Assembly: GCA_964603255.1 (NCBI GenBank)
Contig: CAZRVA010000169.1
Coordinates: 1 to 5,038 of the forward strand
Direction of reading: 5' to 3'
DNA: 5,038 nt
From: UBA6183 sp964603255
Lineage (GTDB): Bacteria > Bacteroidota > Bacteroidia > UKL13-3
The notes under the pieces are model-generated. The model was not told where the DNA came from and did not search any database. It saw only the letters and a list, made by a program, of their open reading frames with translations. The position numbers were made by a program, and so were the translations under genes. Of the stretch, positions 1 through 5,038 are shown piece after piece. How positions within the stretch are numbered: the first letter of the stretch is position 1; every line of letters starts with the position of its first letter.

Positions 1-50
1 ATGATTACTGTTGCTACCAAAGCAACTAATGCTAGTTTAATTTTTTTCAT
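1..50 (-). CDS. N-terminus of an exported protein, cut by the left window edge
   Basis: Reading the minus strand from the ATG at 50-48 gives MKKIKLALVALVATVI before the window ends. This is a textbook start of a Sec signal peptide: Met, three lysines within the first five residues, then an uninterrupted hydrophobic stretch of Leu, Val, Ala and Ile. No cleavage site or mature sequence is visible, so the protein can only be called exported (periplasmic, outer membrane or lipoprotein). It is divergent from the secreted-protein gene at 96, with 45 bases between the two start codons. The plus strand is also open here for 18 codons (1-57), but it has no sensible protein character, so I prefer the minus-strand reading. 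It is too short for the function to be named. Confidence 0.7.
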   Translation of the reverse strand, partial: MKKIKLALVALVATVI

Positions 51-74
51 AATTTAGTTTATAAATGTTAATAT

Positions 75-104
75 CGAAACTATAAAAAAAAATTAATGAA
101 ACAA
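75..104 (-). promoter_or_regulatory. Weak candidate Bacteroidota-type promoter for the left-edge gene
   Basis: On the minus strand, TAGTTTCG (82-75) matches the Bacteroidota -7 consensus TAnnTTTG except for one base. A TTG (104-102) lies 19 bases upstream, roughly where the -33 element belongs. It would drive the divergent gene that starts at 50. In DNA this AT-rich such a match can arise by chance, and the -33 part falls inside the opposite gene, so this is only a candidate. I found no comparable match for the plus-strand gene that starts at 96. Confidence 0.22.
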
Positions 105-955
105 TACCTATTACTTATATTTTCATTCATCATTCAAAACCACCTTATTAGTCAGGAAGTTAAAAACTATGAATTTATTGGAACCCTTCAATTATCTGAT
201 AAAACCATCATCACTTTTAAGCTAAATTTTAAAGAGGATGCAGATGGTTCTATTAAAGGAACATCATTAAGTGATATTTATGGTGCTGACAGAACTTTAT
301 CGAAAATTGAAGGTAGAATAAGCAAGGACAAAAAGACCATCTCGTTTAAAGAGATTGGAAATTTAAACACCAAATCGCAAGCTGATGTTGGTACCTTTTG
401 TTTTATAGAAGCCAATAATGCCAAGCTCAAAACAATTAAGGATAAAACCATTATACAAGGTGCATTTGTTGGCAAATTTAAGTCAGGCAAAAAATGTGCT
501 GATGGTTACTTATATCTAATGAGTTCAGATTATATCAATAAACTGGCCGATGAGTTACTTACGTCTAAAAACATCAAAAATAAGGACACCTTGGCTACCA
601 TTAAAAAGAAAGTTGATGACCTAAAAACACGAACCAACAACAACATCATTAAAAGTAATGAAACATTAAGTTTAACCTGGAGTTCCCAAGAAATTATTAT
701 TGATGTGTGGGACGGTCAAACCGAAGATAAAGATGAAATAAGCATTGACATAAATGGAGAAAAGGTATTAGATAAATTCATTATTACAAACCAAAAAAAA
801 ACATTAATTGTACCTATTAAAGNNNNNNNNNNGTGAGCGAAGGTAATACTTCACCATGCACGGCTAACATTAAGTTAAGAGACGACAAAAATGAAACATC
901 TTTGGTTGCAGTGCTGAAAAAAGGGGAATCTACAACCGTTAAAATCAACAAATAA
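96..955 (+). CDS. Secreted protein of unknown function, interrupted by an assembly gap
   Basis: I do not recognise a named family. The ATG at 96 opens a signal peptide (residues 1 to about 20, ending near LISQ-E). Residues 24-142 form a beta-rich, lipocalin-like stretch with cysteines at 102 and 134. A Lys/Asn-rich linker follows (about 145-190). From about residue 192 a second module begins with WSSQEIIIDVWDGQTEDKDE, which resembles a short beta domain I associate with secreted Bacteroidota proteins. Ten Ns at 823-832 break the frame: read literally, the gene stops at 834-836. Resuming at 833 in another frame gives 40 residues (VSEGNTSPCTANIKLRDD onward, ending KGESTTVKINK) to a TAA at 953-955. 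Both halves fit one domain in which acidic DGQTED is followed by an SEGN-type strand, so I treat this as one gene. The next gene starts one base after this stop, suggesting coupling. Confidence 0.75.
823..832. other. Assembly gap of 10 Ns
   Basis: Ten consecutive Ns lie inside the secreted-protein gene. The left frame has codons starting at 96+3n, while the right-hand coding frame has a codon boundary at 833. They join only if the missing length leaves remainder 2 on division by 3, which 10 does not. The round number therefore looks like a scaffolder placeholder. By domain logic, perhaps 8 to 12 residues are missing. Confidence 0.9.
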
Positions 956-956
956 A

Positions 957-1280
957 ATGGCAACTTTTAGTAGAAAGCAAAAAGGATATACAGTAATCTC
1001 GTTATTGATGCTATTAGGTATCACACTGCTTATATTACCCGCTGGTTATTTTGACCAAGGACAATCGGTTTGTTTATCAGTATTGTTGTTTGATATGCAA
1101 TGTTACGCTTGCGGAATGACAAGGGCAGTACAACACCTCATACATTTTGATTTTGCCGCTGCGGCAGATTATAACAAATTGGCCTTTATAGTAGTGCCCT
1201 TAGGTGTATTTATGGTTGCTAAAGAAATTTACGACCGTTTCTTCAAAAATAACGATACAACCTCTCGTAGTGAAGAGTAA
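957..1280 (+). CDS. DUF2752-type small membrane protein
   Basis: This 107-residue protein fits the DUF2752 family, whose function is not established. The family hallmark is visible at residues 39-74: Cys39, then C49-x-x-C52-G-M-T-R-A, then a short amphipathic segment ending DFAAAADYN. Two hydrophobic segments flank it (about 12-31 and 75-90), so the Cys motif probably lies near the membrane face between two helices. A charged tail (KNNDTTSRSEE) ends the protein. The length is usual for the family. The ATG at 957 follows the TAA of the preceding secreted-protein gene by one base, which points to one transcript and coupled translation; a hairpin terminator lies 54 bases after the stop. The CxxCG pair could bind metal or form a disulfide, but this is inference only. 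Confidence 0.85.
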   Translation: MATFSRKQKGYTVISLLMLLGITLLILPAGYFDQGQSVCLSVLLFDMQCYACGMTRAVQHLIHFDFAAAADYNKLAFIVVPLGVFMVAKEIYDRFFKNNDTTSRSEE

Positions 1281-1334
1281 ACAGTAATGTCTCCTCTCTT
1301 CAACCCAAATAATTGATCTAATAAATCCCACAAC

Positions 1335-1364
1335 AAAAATGCCCCACAAGTGTGAGGCATTTTT
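1335..1364. terminator. Bidirectional intrinsic terminator
   Basis: AAAAATGCCCCACA (1335-1348) pairs with TGTGAGGCATTTTT (1351-1364). This is a 14-base arm pair with one C-A mismatch (1344/1355) and a 2-base AG loop that probably opens to the tetraloop AAGT. The stem is flanked by a T run (1360-1365) on the plus strand and an A run (1335-1339), which reads as a U tract on the minus strand. It sits between the convergent ends of the DUF2752 gene (1280) and rny (1384), so it can end both transcripts. Confidence 0.88.
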
Positions 1365-1383
1365 TATGTTTTAATGTTGATGA

Positions 1384-2922
1384 TTACTTAGCGTAATTAA
1401 CCGATCGTTTTTCGCGGATAACGGTTATTTTAATTTGGCCAGGATAAGTCATTTCTTTTTGGATACGCTGACTCATATCTATAGAAATAATATCAGCTTG
1501 TTGATCACTTACTTTCTCTGATTCAACCATTACACGTAATTCACGACCTGCTTGAATAGCATACGCTTTTTCTACACCATTGTAACTTAATGCAATGTTT
1601 TCCAAATCGCGTAAACGCTTCATGTAGTTTTCACTATCTTCTCTGCGTGCACCCGGGCGAGAACCTGAAATCGCATCACAAGCCTGAATAATTGGTGCCA
1701 ATATGGAAGTCATCTCAATCTCATCGTGATGCGCGCCAATAGCATTTACTACTTCTGGATGTTCTTTGTATTTCTCGGCCAATTTCATACCCAATAATGC
1801 GTGTGGAGTTTCTGCATCATCATCAGGTACTTTTCCAATATCGTGTAATAAACCAGCACGTTTAGCTAGCTTTACGTTTAAGCCTAACTCAGCTGCCATG
1901 GTAGCACATAAGTTAGCTACCTCGCGGCTATGCTGCAATAAGTTTTGTCCGTAACTACTTCTGTAACGCATGCGGCCAACCATACGAATTAATTCAGGAT
2001 GTAAACCATGTATTCCTAAATCAATACAAGTGCGCTCACCAATTTCTACAACTTCTTCCTCAAGTTGTTTACGCGTTTTAGCAACTACTTCTTCAATACG
2101 AGCGGGGTGAATACGTCCGTCTTGTACCAAACGATGTAAACTTAAACGTGCAATCTCACGTCTAATAGGATCAAAGCAAGAAAGGATAATTGCCTCAGGG
2201 GTATCATCTACAATAATTTCTACACCGGTTGCGCTTTCTAAAGCACGGATATTACGGCCTTCGCGACCAATAATACGGCCCTTCATTTCATCGCTATCAA
2301 TGTTAAATACCGATACTGAATTTTCGATGGCATGCTCTGCAGCAGTACGTTGAATACTATTTAAGATTACTTTTTTAGCCTCTTTACCTGCAGTTAACTT
2401 TGCCTCATCTACAATATCTTTTATGTAGGTCATGGCATCGGTACGGGCTTCATTGGTTAAGGTTTCAACCAATTGTTTTTTAGCTTCTTCAGCTGTTAAA
2501 CCTGCAATTTTTTCTAATTGTTTAACCTGACTGCCAATTTGTTTTTCAAGCTCTTCTTTCTTTTGGCTTAAAACTTCTTGTTGGCGTTGTAAGGTTTGTT
2601 TTAATTGATCCATCTCAGCATCCTTGCGCTGGGTTTGCTCAATTTTTTGATTCAGGGTTTGCTCTTTTTGTTTAAGCTTGTTTTCCTGTTGTGCAATTTG
2701 CTGATTGCGTTGGCTTACTTCTTTTTCGTGTTCGGCCTTTAATTGCAAAAACTTTTCTTTGGCTTCAAGTTGACGGTTTTTTAATAGTAGTTCACCTTTT
2801 GCTTCAGCTTCTTTAAGCATATCCGCTGCTTTTTTCTTCAGCGAGTTTTGGTTAACCACATACATTATCCCGGCACCTGCACCTAAAGCAATCATTGCAA
2901 CAATAATTACTAATGCGTCCAT
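1384..2922 (-). CDS. rny: Ribonuclease Y, membrane-anchored endoribonuclease
   Basis: RNase Y is an endonuclease that starts mRNA decay at the inner face of the membrane. The 512 residues show the full family architecture. There is an N-terminal transmembrane anchor (about 3-24), then a long Gln/Lys/Glu-rich coiled coil (about 27-140). The KH RNA-binding domain has its signature GRIIGREGRNIRALE at 215-229. The HD phosphohydrolase domain has metal ligands His331 (HSREV), His360-Asp361 (LLHDIGK) and Asp416 (CDAISGSRPGARRE), plus GAHHDE at 396-401. A C-terminal domain of about 70 residues ends the protein. Length matches the usual 510-520. The start is ATG at 2922, placing the hydrophobic anchor at the very N-terminus. 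It is the last gene of the minus-strand cluster, 57 bases after zapA, and ends just before the bidirectional terminator. All key residues are present and the frame is intact. Confidence 0.97.
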   Translation of the reverse strand: MDALVIIVAMIALGAGAGIMYVVNQNSLKKKAADMLKEAEAKGELLLKNRQLEAKEKFLQLKAEHEKEVSQRNQQIAQQENKLKQKEQTLNQKIEQTQRKDAEMDQLKQTLQRQQEVLSQKKEELEKQIGSQVKQLEKIAGLTAEEAKKQLVETLTNEARTDAMTYIKDIVDEAKLTAGKEAKKVILNSIQRTAAEHAIENSVSVFNIDSDEMKGRIIGREGRNIRALESATGVEIIVDDTPEAIILSCFDPIRREIARLSLHRLVQDGRIHPARIEEVVAKTRKQLEEEVVEIGERTCIDLGIHGLHPELIRMVGRMRYRSSYGQNLLQHSREVANLCATMAAELGLNVKLAKRAGLLHDIGKVPDDDAETPHALLGMKLAEKYKEHPEVVNAIGAHHDEIEMTSILAPIIQACDAISGSRPGARREDSENYMKRLRDLENIALSYNGVEKAYAIQAGRELRVMVESEKVSDQQADIISIDMSQRIQKEMTYPGQIKITVIREKRSVNYAK

Positions 2923-2979
2923 AATTTAACTAACGTTTAAATGTGATAAATTGACCGTTAAGGACTTACACCGGCAACA

Positions 2980-3276
2980 TTAAATAGAAACATCTTTTAA
3001 AAGTGTGCGCAACTCGTGTAATTGAGTTGTAAGACCATCATCTTCAATAACATTTTTACTTTGTAATGTTATGAGTTGAGTGGCCAACTCAAGCACCGTC
3101 ATGCTTAGCATATCTTGCTTATCTTTTACGTCAAACTCCTGCTGTAACGCTTTTAGTTTGTCGTTTATAAGCTTTGCTGCTTGCCTCACTATTTCTTCCT
3201 GCTCAGGCGTAACCTTGAGCGGGTAATAGCGGTCGGCTATATTCACTTTTATAGATAATTCTTTCAACGTAAGCAA
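2980..3276 (-). CDS. zapA: Cell division protein ZapA, TTG start
   Basis: ZapA binds and bundles FtsZ filaments at midcell. The protein (98 residues from the first TTG, 95 from the second) begins with ELSIKVNIADRYYPLKVTPE, the beta-hairpin head typical of Bacteroidota ZapA. This leads into EEIVRQAAKLINDKL, and then the long C-terminal helix used for dimer and tetramer formation (about residues 53-95, with VKDKQDMLSMTVLELATQ at its start). No ATG is available: a stop lies two codons upstream of the first TTG (3276), and the head domain begins immediately. Candidate starts are TTG at 3276 (MLTLKELSIK) and TTG at 3267 (MKELSIK). The second gives the length and N-terminus I would expect for the family. 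The upstream coiled-coil gene ends 3 bases before the first candidate or 12 before the second, so translation may be coupled. Confidence 0.92.
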   Translation of the reverse strand: MLTLKELSIKVNIADRYYPLKVTPEQEEIVRQAAKLINDKLKALQQEFDVKDKQDMLSMTVLELATQLITLQSKNVIEDDGLTTQLHELRTLLKDVSI

Positions 3277-3279
3277 GTT

Positions 3280-3573
3280 TTATTCGCTTAACAACCTAAT
3301 ACACTCATCAATCTGTTTGATATAAACATTAAGTTGCTTTTTCAACTCGTGCTTATCTTCATCAGTTGATGGGAGTATTTCAGCAAGTTTAACGATTTTA
3401 TTTTGTGTTTGCAGCGTTTCTATGGTATTTTTTTGTTGCTGAATTTCAGATTTAAGCGCATTATTCTCTTGTATCAACAATTGTATCTGCTCTAAAAGTT
3501 GCTCCTTTTGGGCTATCAAACGAAGTACTTTTAATTTAATTTCTTGCGCTATATGTGTTGGTTTTACCTCCAT
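3280..3573 (-). CDS. Short coiled-coil protein upstream of zapA, ZapB-like
   Basis: This 97-residue cytoplasmic protein is almost all helix. A heptad-rich coiled coil spans about residues 10-64 (KEQLLEQIQLLIQENNALKS and onward). A short break with PSTDED (68-73) follows, then a conserved-looking amphipathic tail, ELKKQLNVYIKQIDECIRLL. I know small coiled-coil genes with this type of C-terminus directly upstream of zapA in Bacteroidota, where they are likely ZapB-like partners of the Z ring; that role here is inference from context and fold. The open frame extends to a TTG at 3624, but the ATG at 3573 is the better start: it overlaps the hydrolase stop as TAATG, and the extra 17 residues only overlap the upstream gene. 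zapA follows 3 bases after the stop. Confidence 0.82.
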   Translation of the reverse strand: MEVKPTHIAQEIKLKVLRLIAQKEQLLEQIQLLIQENNALKSEIQQQKNTIETLQTQNKIVKLAEILPSTDEDKHELKKQLNVYIKQIDECIRLLSE

Positions 3574-4463
3574 TACTTTGTTATAAATTGATATACCGTG
3601 TTGGTATAATTTTGATAACCCCAAATCATCGGTAAATCGCCATGTTCGGCTCTGGTTATGCGATGTGCTTCTCTGTAAACACCATTGTAATTTTTATAAA
3701 CTACTTCACCGTGCGTTTTTATGCTTAAGAAAGAGTCAGCTGTTCCGTGCATCCACATAAATGGAATTTCTACACTTTTAATTTTATCAGCATTGTTAAT
3801 TTTGGCGCTGGTAAAATAACTACCCGGTAAGGCCAACTTGCTGCCATCTTGCACCATAACTTCAGATGAGGCAAAAGGTGCTTCCAACAGTAGTTTAATT
3901 GGCTTCAAACTATAATTACCAAAAGCTACTTCAGTGCTTGGTGCACTGCCTAAACTGTAACCGTATATAATCAATCGGTTTGATGTCAGCCCATTACTTT
4001 GCAACCATTTTAAAGCTGCATCTACATCAGCATACAAATTTTTTTCTGATGATTTACCTTCACTCATACCATATCCGCGGTAATCAAACATCAACACACC
4101 ATAACGATGTTTACCACCTACATGTGCCAATAATTTTGCCCTATTCCAATAGTTATCCATGTGTTTGGCATTGCCGTGGCAATATAAAATAACGGTATCG
4201 GTGGCTATGTTTTGAATTTTACCTAAATAAACACCATACAATTTTGCGGCACCCTCGCTGCTATTAGATGTAAAAGTTACCAAATTCCTCATGCTATCGG
4301 CAACTGTGTAATCTACCGGCAGAGTTCCCAACTCTCGATTTCCGGTGTAAGATTCAAACTTGTACTCGGTTAACTTTTCTGAATTAAATAATTGACTGTC
4401 TAACCTCAAACAAGAGGTTAGGCCTAATATCATTGTGAACAATACTGTAACTTGTTTTTTCAT
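3573..4463 (-). CDS. Alpha/beta-hydrolase lipoprotein (serine hydrolase)
   Basis: A 296-residue serine hydrolase of the alpha/beta fold (S33/BEM46-like group), probably an esterase or peptidase; the substrate cannot be read from sequence. Residues 1-18 form a lipoprotein signal peptide (MKKQVTVLF...) with lipobox LTSC, so Cys18 would be lipidated and the enzyme held on a membrane facing the periplasm or the outside. Fold motifs appear in order: HGNA (96-99, oxyanion region), DYRGYGMSEG (127-136), the nucleophile elbow GYSLGS with Ser170, Asp243 in HGTADS, and His274 in RAEHGD. The triad is complete. A GTG lies one codon upstream (4466), but ATG at 4463 gives the standard signal peptide and is preceded by TAAGGTG. 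It starts 4 bases after the barrel gene stop, and its own stop overlaps the next start by one base. Confidence 0.9.
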   Translation of the reverse strand: MKKQVTVLFTMILGLTSCLRLDSQLFNSEKLTEYKFESYTGNRELGTLPVDYTVADSMRNLVTFTSNSSEGAAKLYGVYLGKIQNIATDTVILYCHGNAKHMDNYWNRAKLLAHVGGKHRYGVLMFDYRGYGMSEGKSSEKNLYADVDAALKWLQSNGLTSNRLIIYGYSLGSAPSTEVAFGNYSLKPIKLLLEAPFASSEVMVQDGSKLALPGSYFTSAKINNADKIKSVEIPFMWMHGTADSFLSIKTHGEVVYKNYNGVYREAHRITRAEHGDLPMIWGYQNYTNTVYQFITK

Positions 4464-4467
4464 CACC

Positions 4468-5038
4468 TTAAAATTTACGACTTAAACCAATGTACAAACC
4501 GAAAGTTCCTGTATTACCCATACCAATATAATCAACCACTAGGTTTTTGTTTGATTGATTGGGAGCAATGTACTTGGCTTCCAATTGCCAATTAACTTTT
4601 TTTCCATACCATTGGTGACCTAACCCAATACTTGGCAGCCAATGCGTGGTTTGCGTTTCGTTATGAGCTTTGGTTTTTCTTAACTCAAACCAATTGTTCA
4701 TGGATGCAAACAACAAGTTTTGTTTTTTACCATAGTTCCAGTAGGCATTGGCATCCAGTTGAGGATAGAAACTGAAATTTTTATCCCACCTGTCAAACAT
4801 CAAATTAGCAACGGGACTAACACTAATACCCGGAATAAACTTATTTTGTTTAAGCACATTTTGTGTGATACCAATGTCGGTTTGAAAAACACCAAACATA
4901 AGTGCCGTGGTATGCACAGATGCAAAAGCAGTTGTTTTATCAGTAATTCCATAAGCTCCATATACGTTGGTTAACGGCAATGGCATAGGCACACCAACAA
5001 ACTTTATTAACGCGCCACCCAAACCTGCACCAACTTGC
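4468..5038 (-). CDS. Outer-membrane beta-barrel protein, C-terminal part, cut by the right edge
   Basis: The open frame runs through the right edge without a stop (QVGAGLGGALIKF at the edge), so this is the last 189 residues of a longer protein. The TTG at 5022 is internal and not a real start. The visible part has alternating short beta strands joined by polar turns, rich in aromatic and glycine residues (NVYGAYGITDKTTAFASVH, LMFGVFQTDIGI, TFGLYIGLSRKF). It ends in Phe, the terminal residue used for outer-membrane insertion by the BAM complex. I recognise no transport or enzyme motif, so the substrate is unknown. It is the most upstream visible gene of the minus-strand cluster, 4 bases ahead of the hydrolase lipoprotein start, so the two are probably co-expressed envelope components. 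A secretion signal would lie outside the window. Confidence 0.8.
   Translation of the reverse strand, partial: QVGAGLGGALIKFVGVPMPLPLTNVYGAYGITDKTTAFASVHTTALMFGVFQTDIGITQNVLKQNKFIPGISVSPVANLMFDRWDKNFSFYPQLDANAYWNYGKKQNLLFASMNNWFELRKTKAHNETQTTHWLPSIGLGHQWYGKKVNWQLEAKYIAPNQSNKNLVVDYIGMGNTGTFGLYIGLSRKF

Noticed and set aside
1..57. Plus-strand open frame starting with ATG at position 1 (18 codons)
   Set aside because: It is very short, and the opposite strand gives a much clearer signal-peptide start.
278..490. Minus-strand open frame of 70 codons
   Set aside because: It lies wholly inside the secreted-protein gene on the opposite strand and has no recognisable motif; it is a shadow frame.
834..836. 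TGA as the true end of the secreted-protein gene
   Set aside because: This stop is in frame only because the Ns are counted as exactly ten bases; coding sequence continues in another frame to 955.
1766..1954. Plus-strand open frame of 62 codons
   Set aside because: It is antisense to the HD domain of rny, which is strongly supported by conserved motifs.
2923..2979. Possible 6S RNA or own promoter in the zapA-rny gap
   Set aside because: 6S RNA lies next to zapA in some other bacteria, but 57 bases is far too short for it. I saw no clear hairpin or TAnnTTTG element there, only a weak AT-rich TTAA-flanked symmetry.
3980..4192. Plus-strand open frame of 70 codons rich in His and Tyr
   Set aside because: It is antisense to the catalytic region of the alpha/beta hydrolase; the odd His/Tyr composition is what antisense reading of such a gene gives.
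4720..4974. Plus-strand open frame of 84 codons
   Set aside because: It is antisense to the beta-barrel gene, with no signal peptide or domain of its own.

Overview
The window looks like a fragment of a Bacteroidota chromosome. The DNA is AT-rich, starts generally lack a clear Shine-Dalgarno sequence, secreted proteins carry short Lys-rich signal peptides, and a ZapA / RNase Y gene pair sits behind a small coiled-coil gene in the arrangement I associate with this phylum. These are readings of sequence and general knowledge of the families; no database search was run.

Layout. At the left edge, the first 16 codons of a minus-strand gene for an exported protein (1-50) run off the window. Divergent from it is a two-gene plus-strand unit: a secreted protein of unknown function (96-955), interrupted by a 10-N assembly gap, and one base later a small DUF2752-type membrane protein (957-1280). 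A strong symmetric hairpin at 1335-1364 separates this unit from the convergent minus-strand genes and can serve as terminator for both sides.

The rest of the window, read from right to left, is one compact minus-strand cluster: the C-terminal part of an outer-membrane beta-barrel protein (cut by the right edge), an alpha/beta-hydrolase lipoprotein, a short coiled-coil (ZapB-like) protein, ZapA, and ribonuclease Y. Gaps between the first four are -1 to 4 bases (up to 12 if ZapA starts at its second TTG), and 57 bases precede rny, so co-transcription is likely. The last three are housekeeping genes for Z-ring assembly and mRNA turnover. The first two are envelope proteins with no obvious link to that job.

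Several longest-open-frame starts are not the likely ones. The hydrolase should start at the ATG at 4463, not the GTG at 4466. The coiled-coil gene should start at the ATG at 3573, not the TTG at 3624. ZapA has no ATG near its start and must use TTG. I see no mobile element, CRISPR array, tRNA or rRNA, and no convincing new biological system. The most useful points are the repairable gap-split gene, the start corrections, and the envelope genes coupled to the division/RNA-decay cluster.
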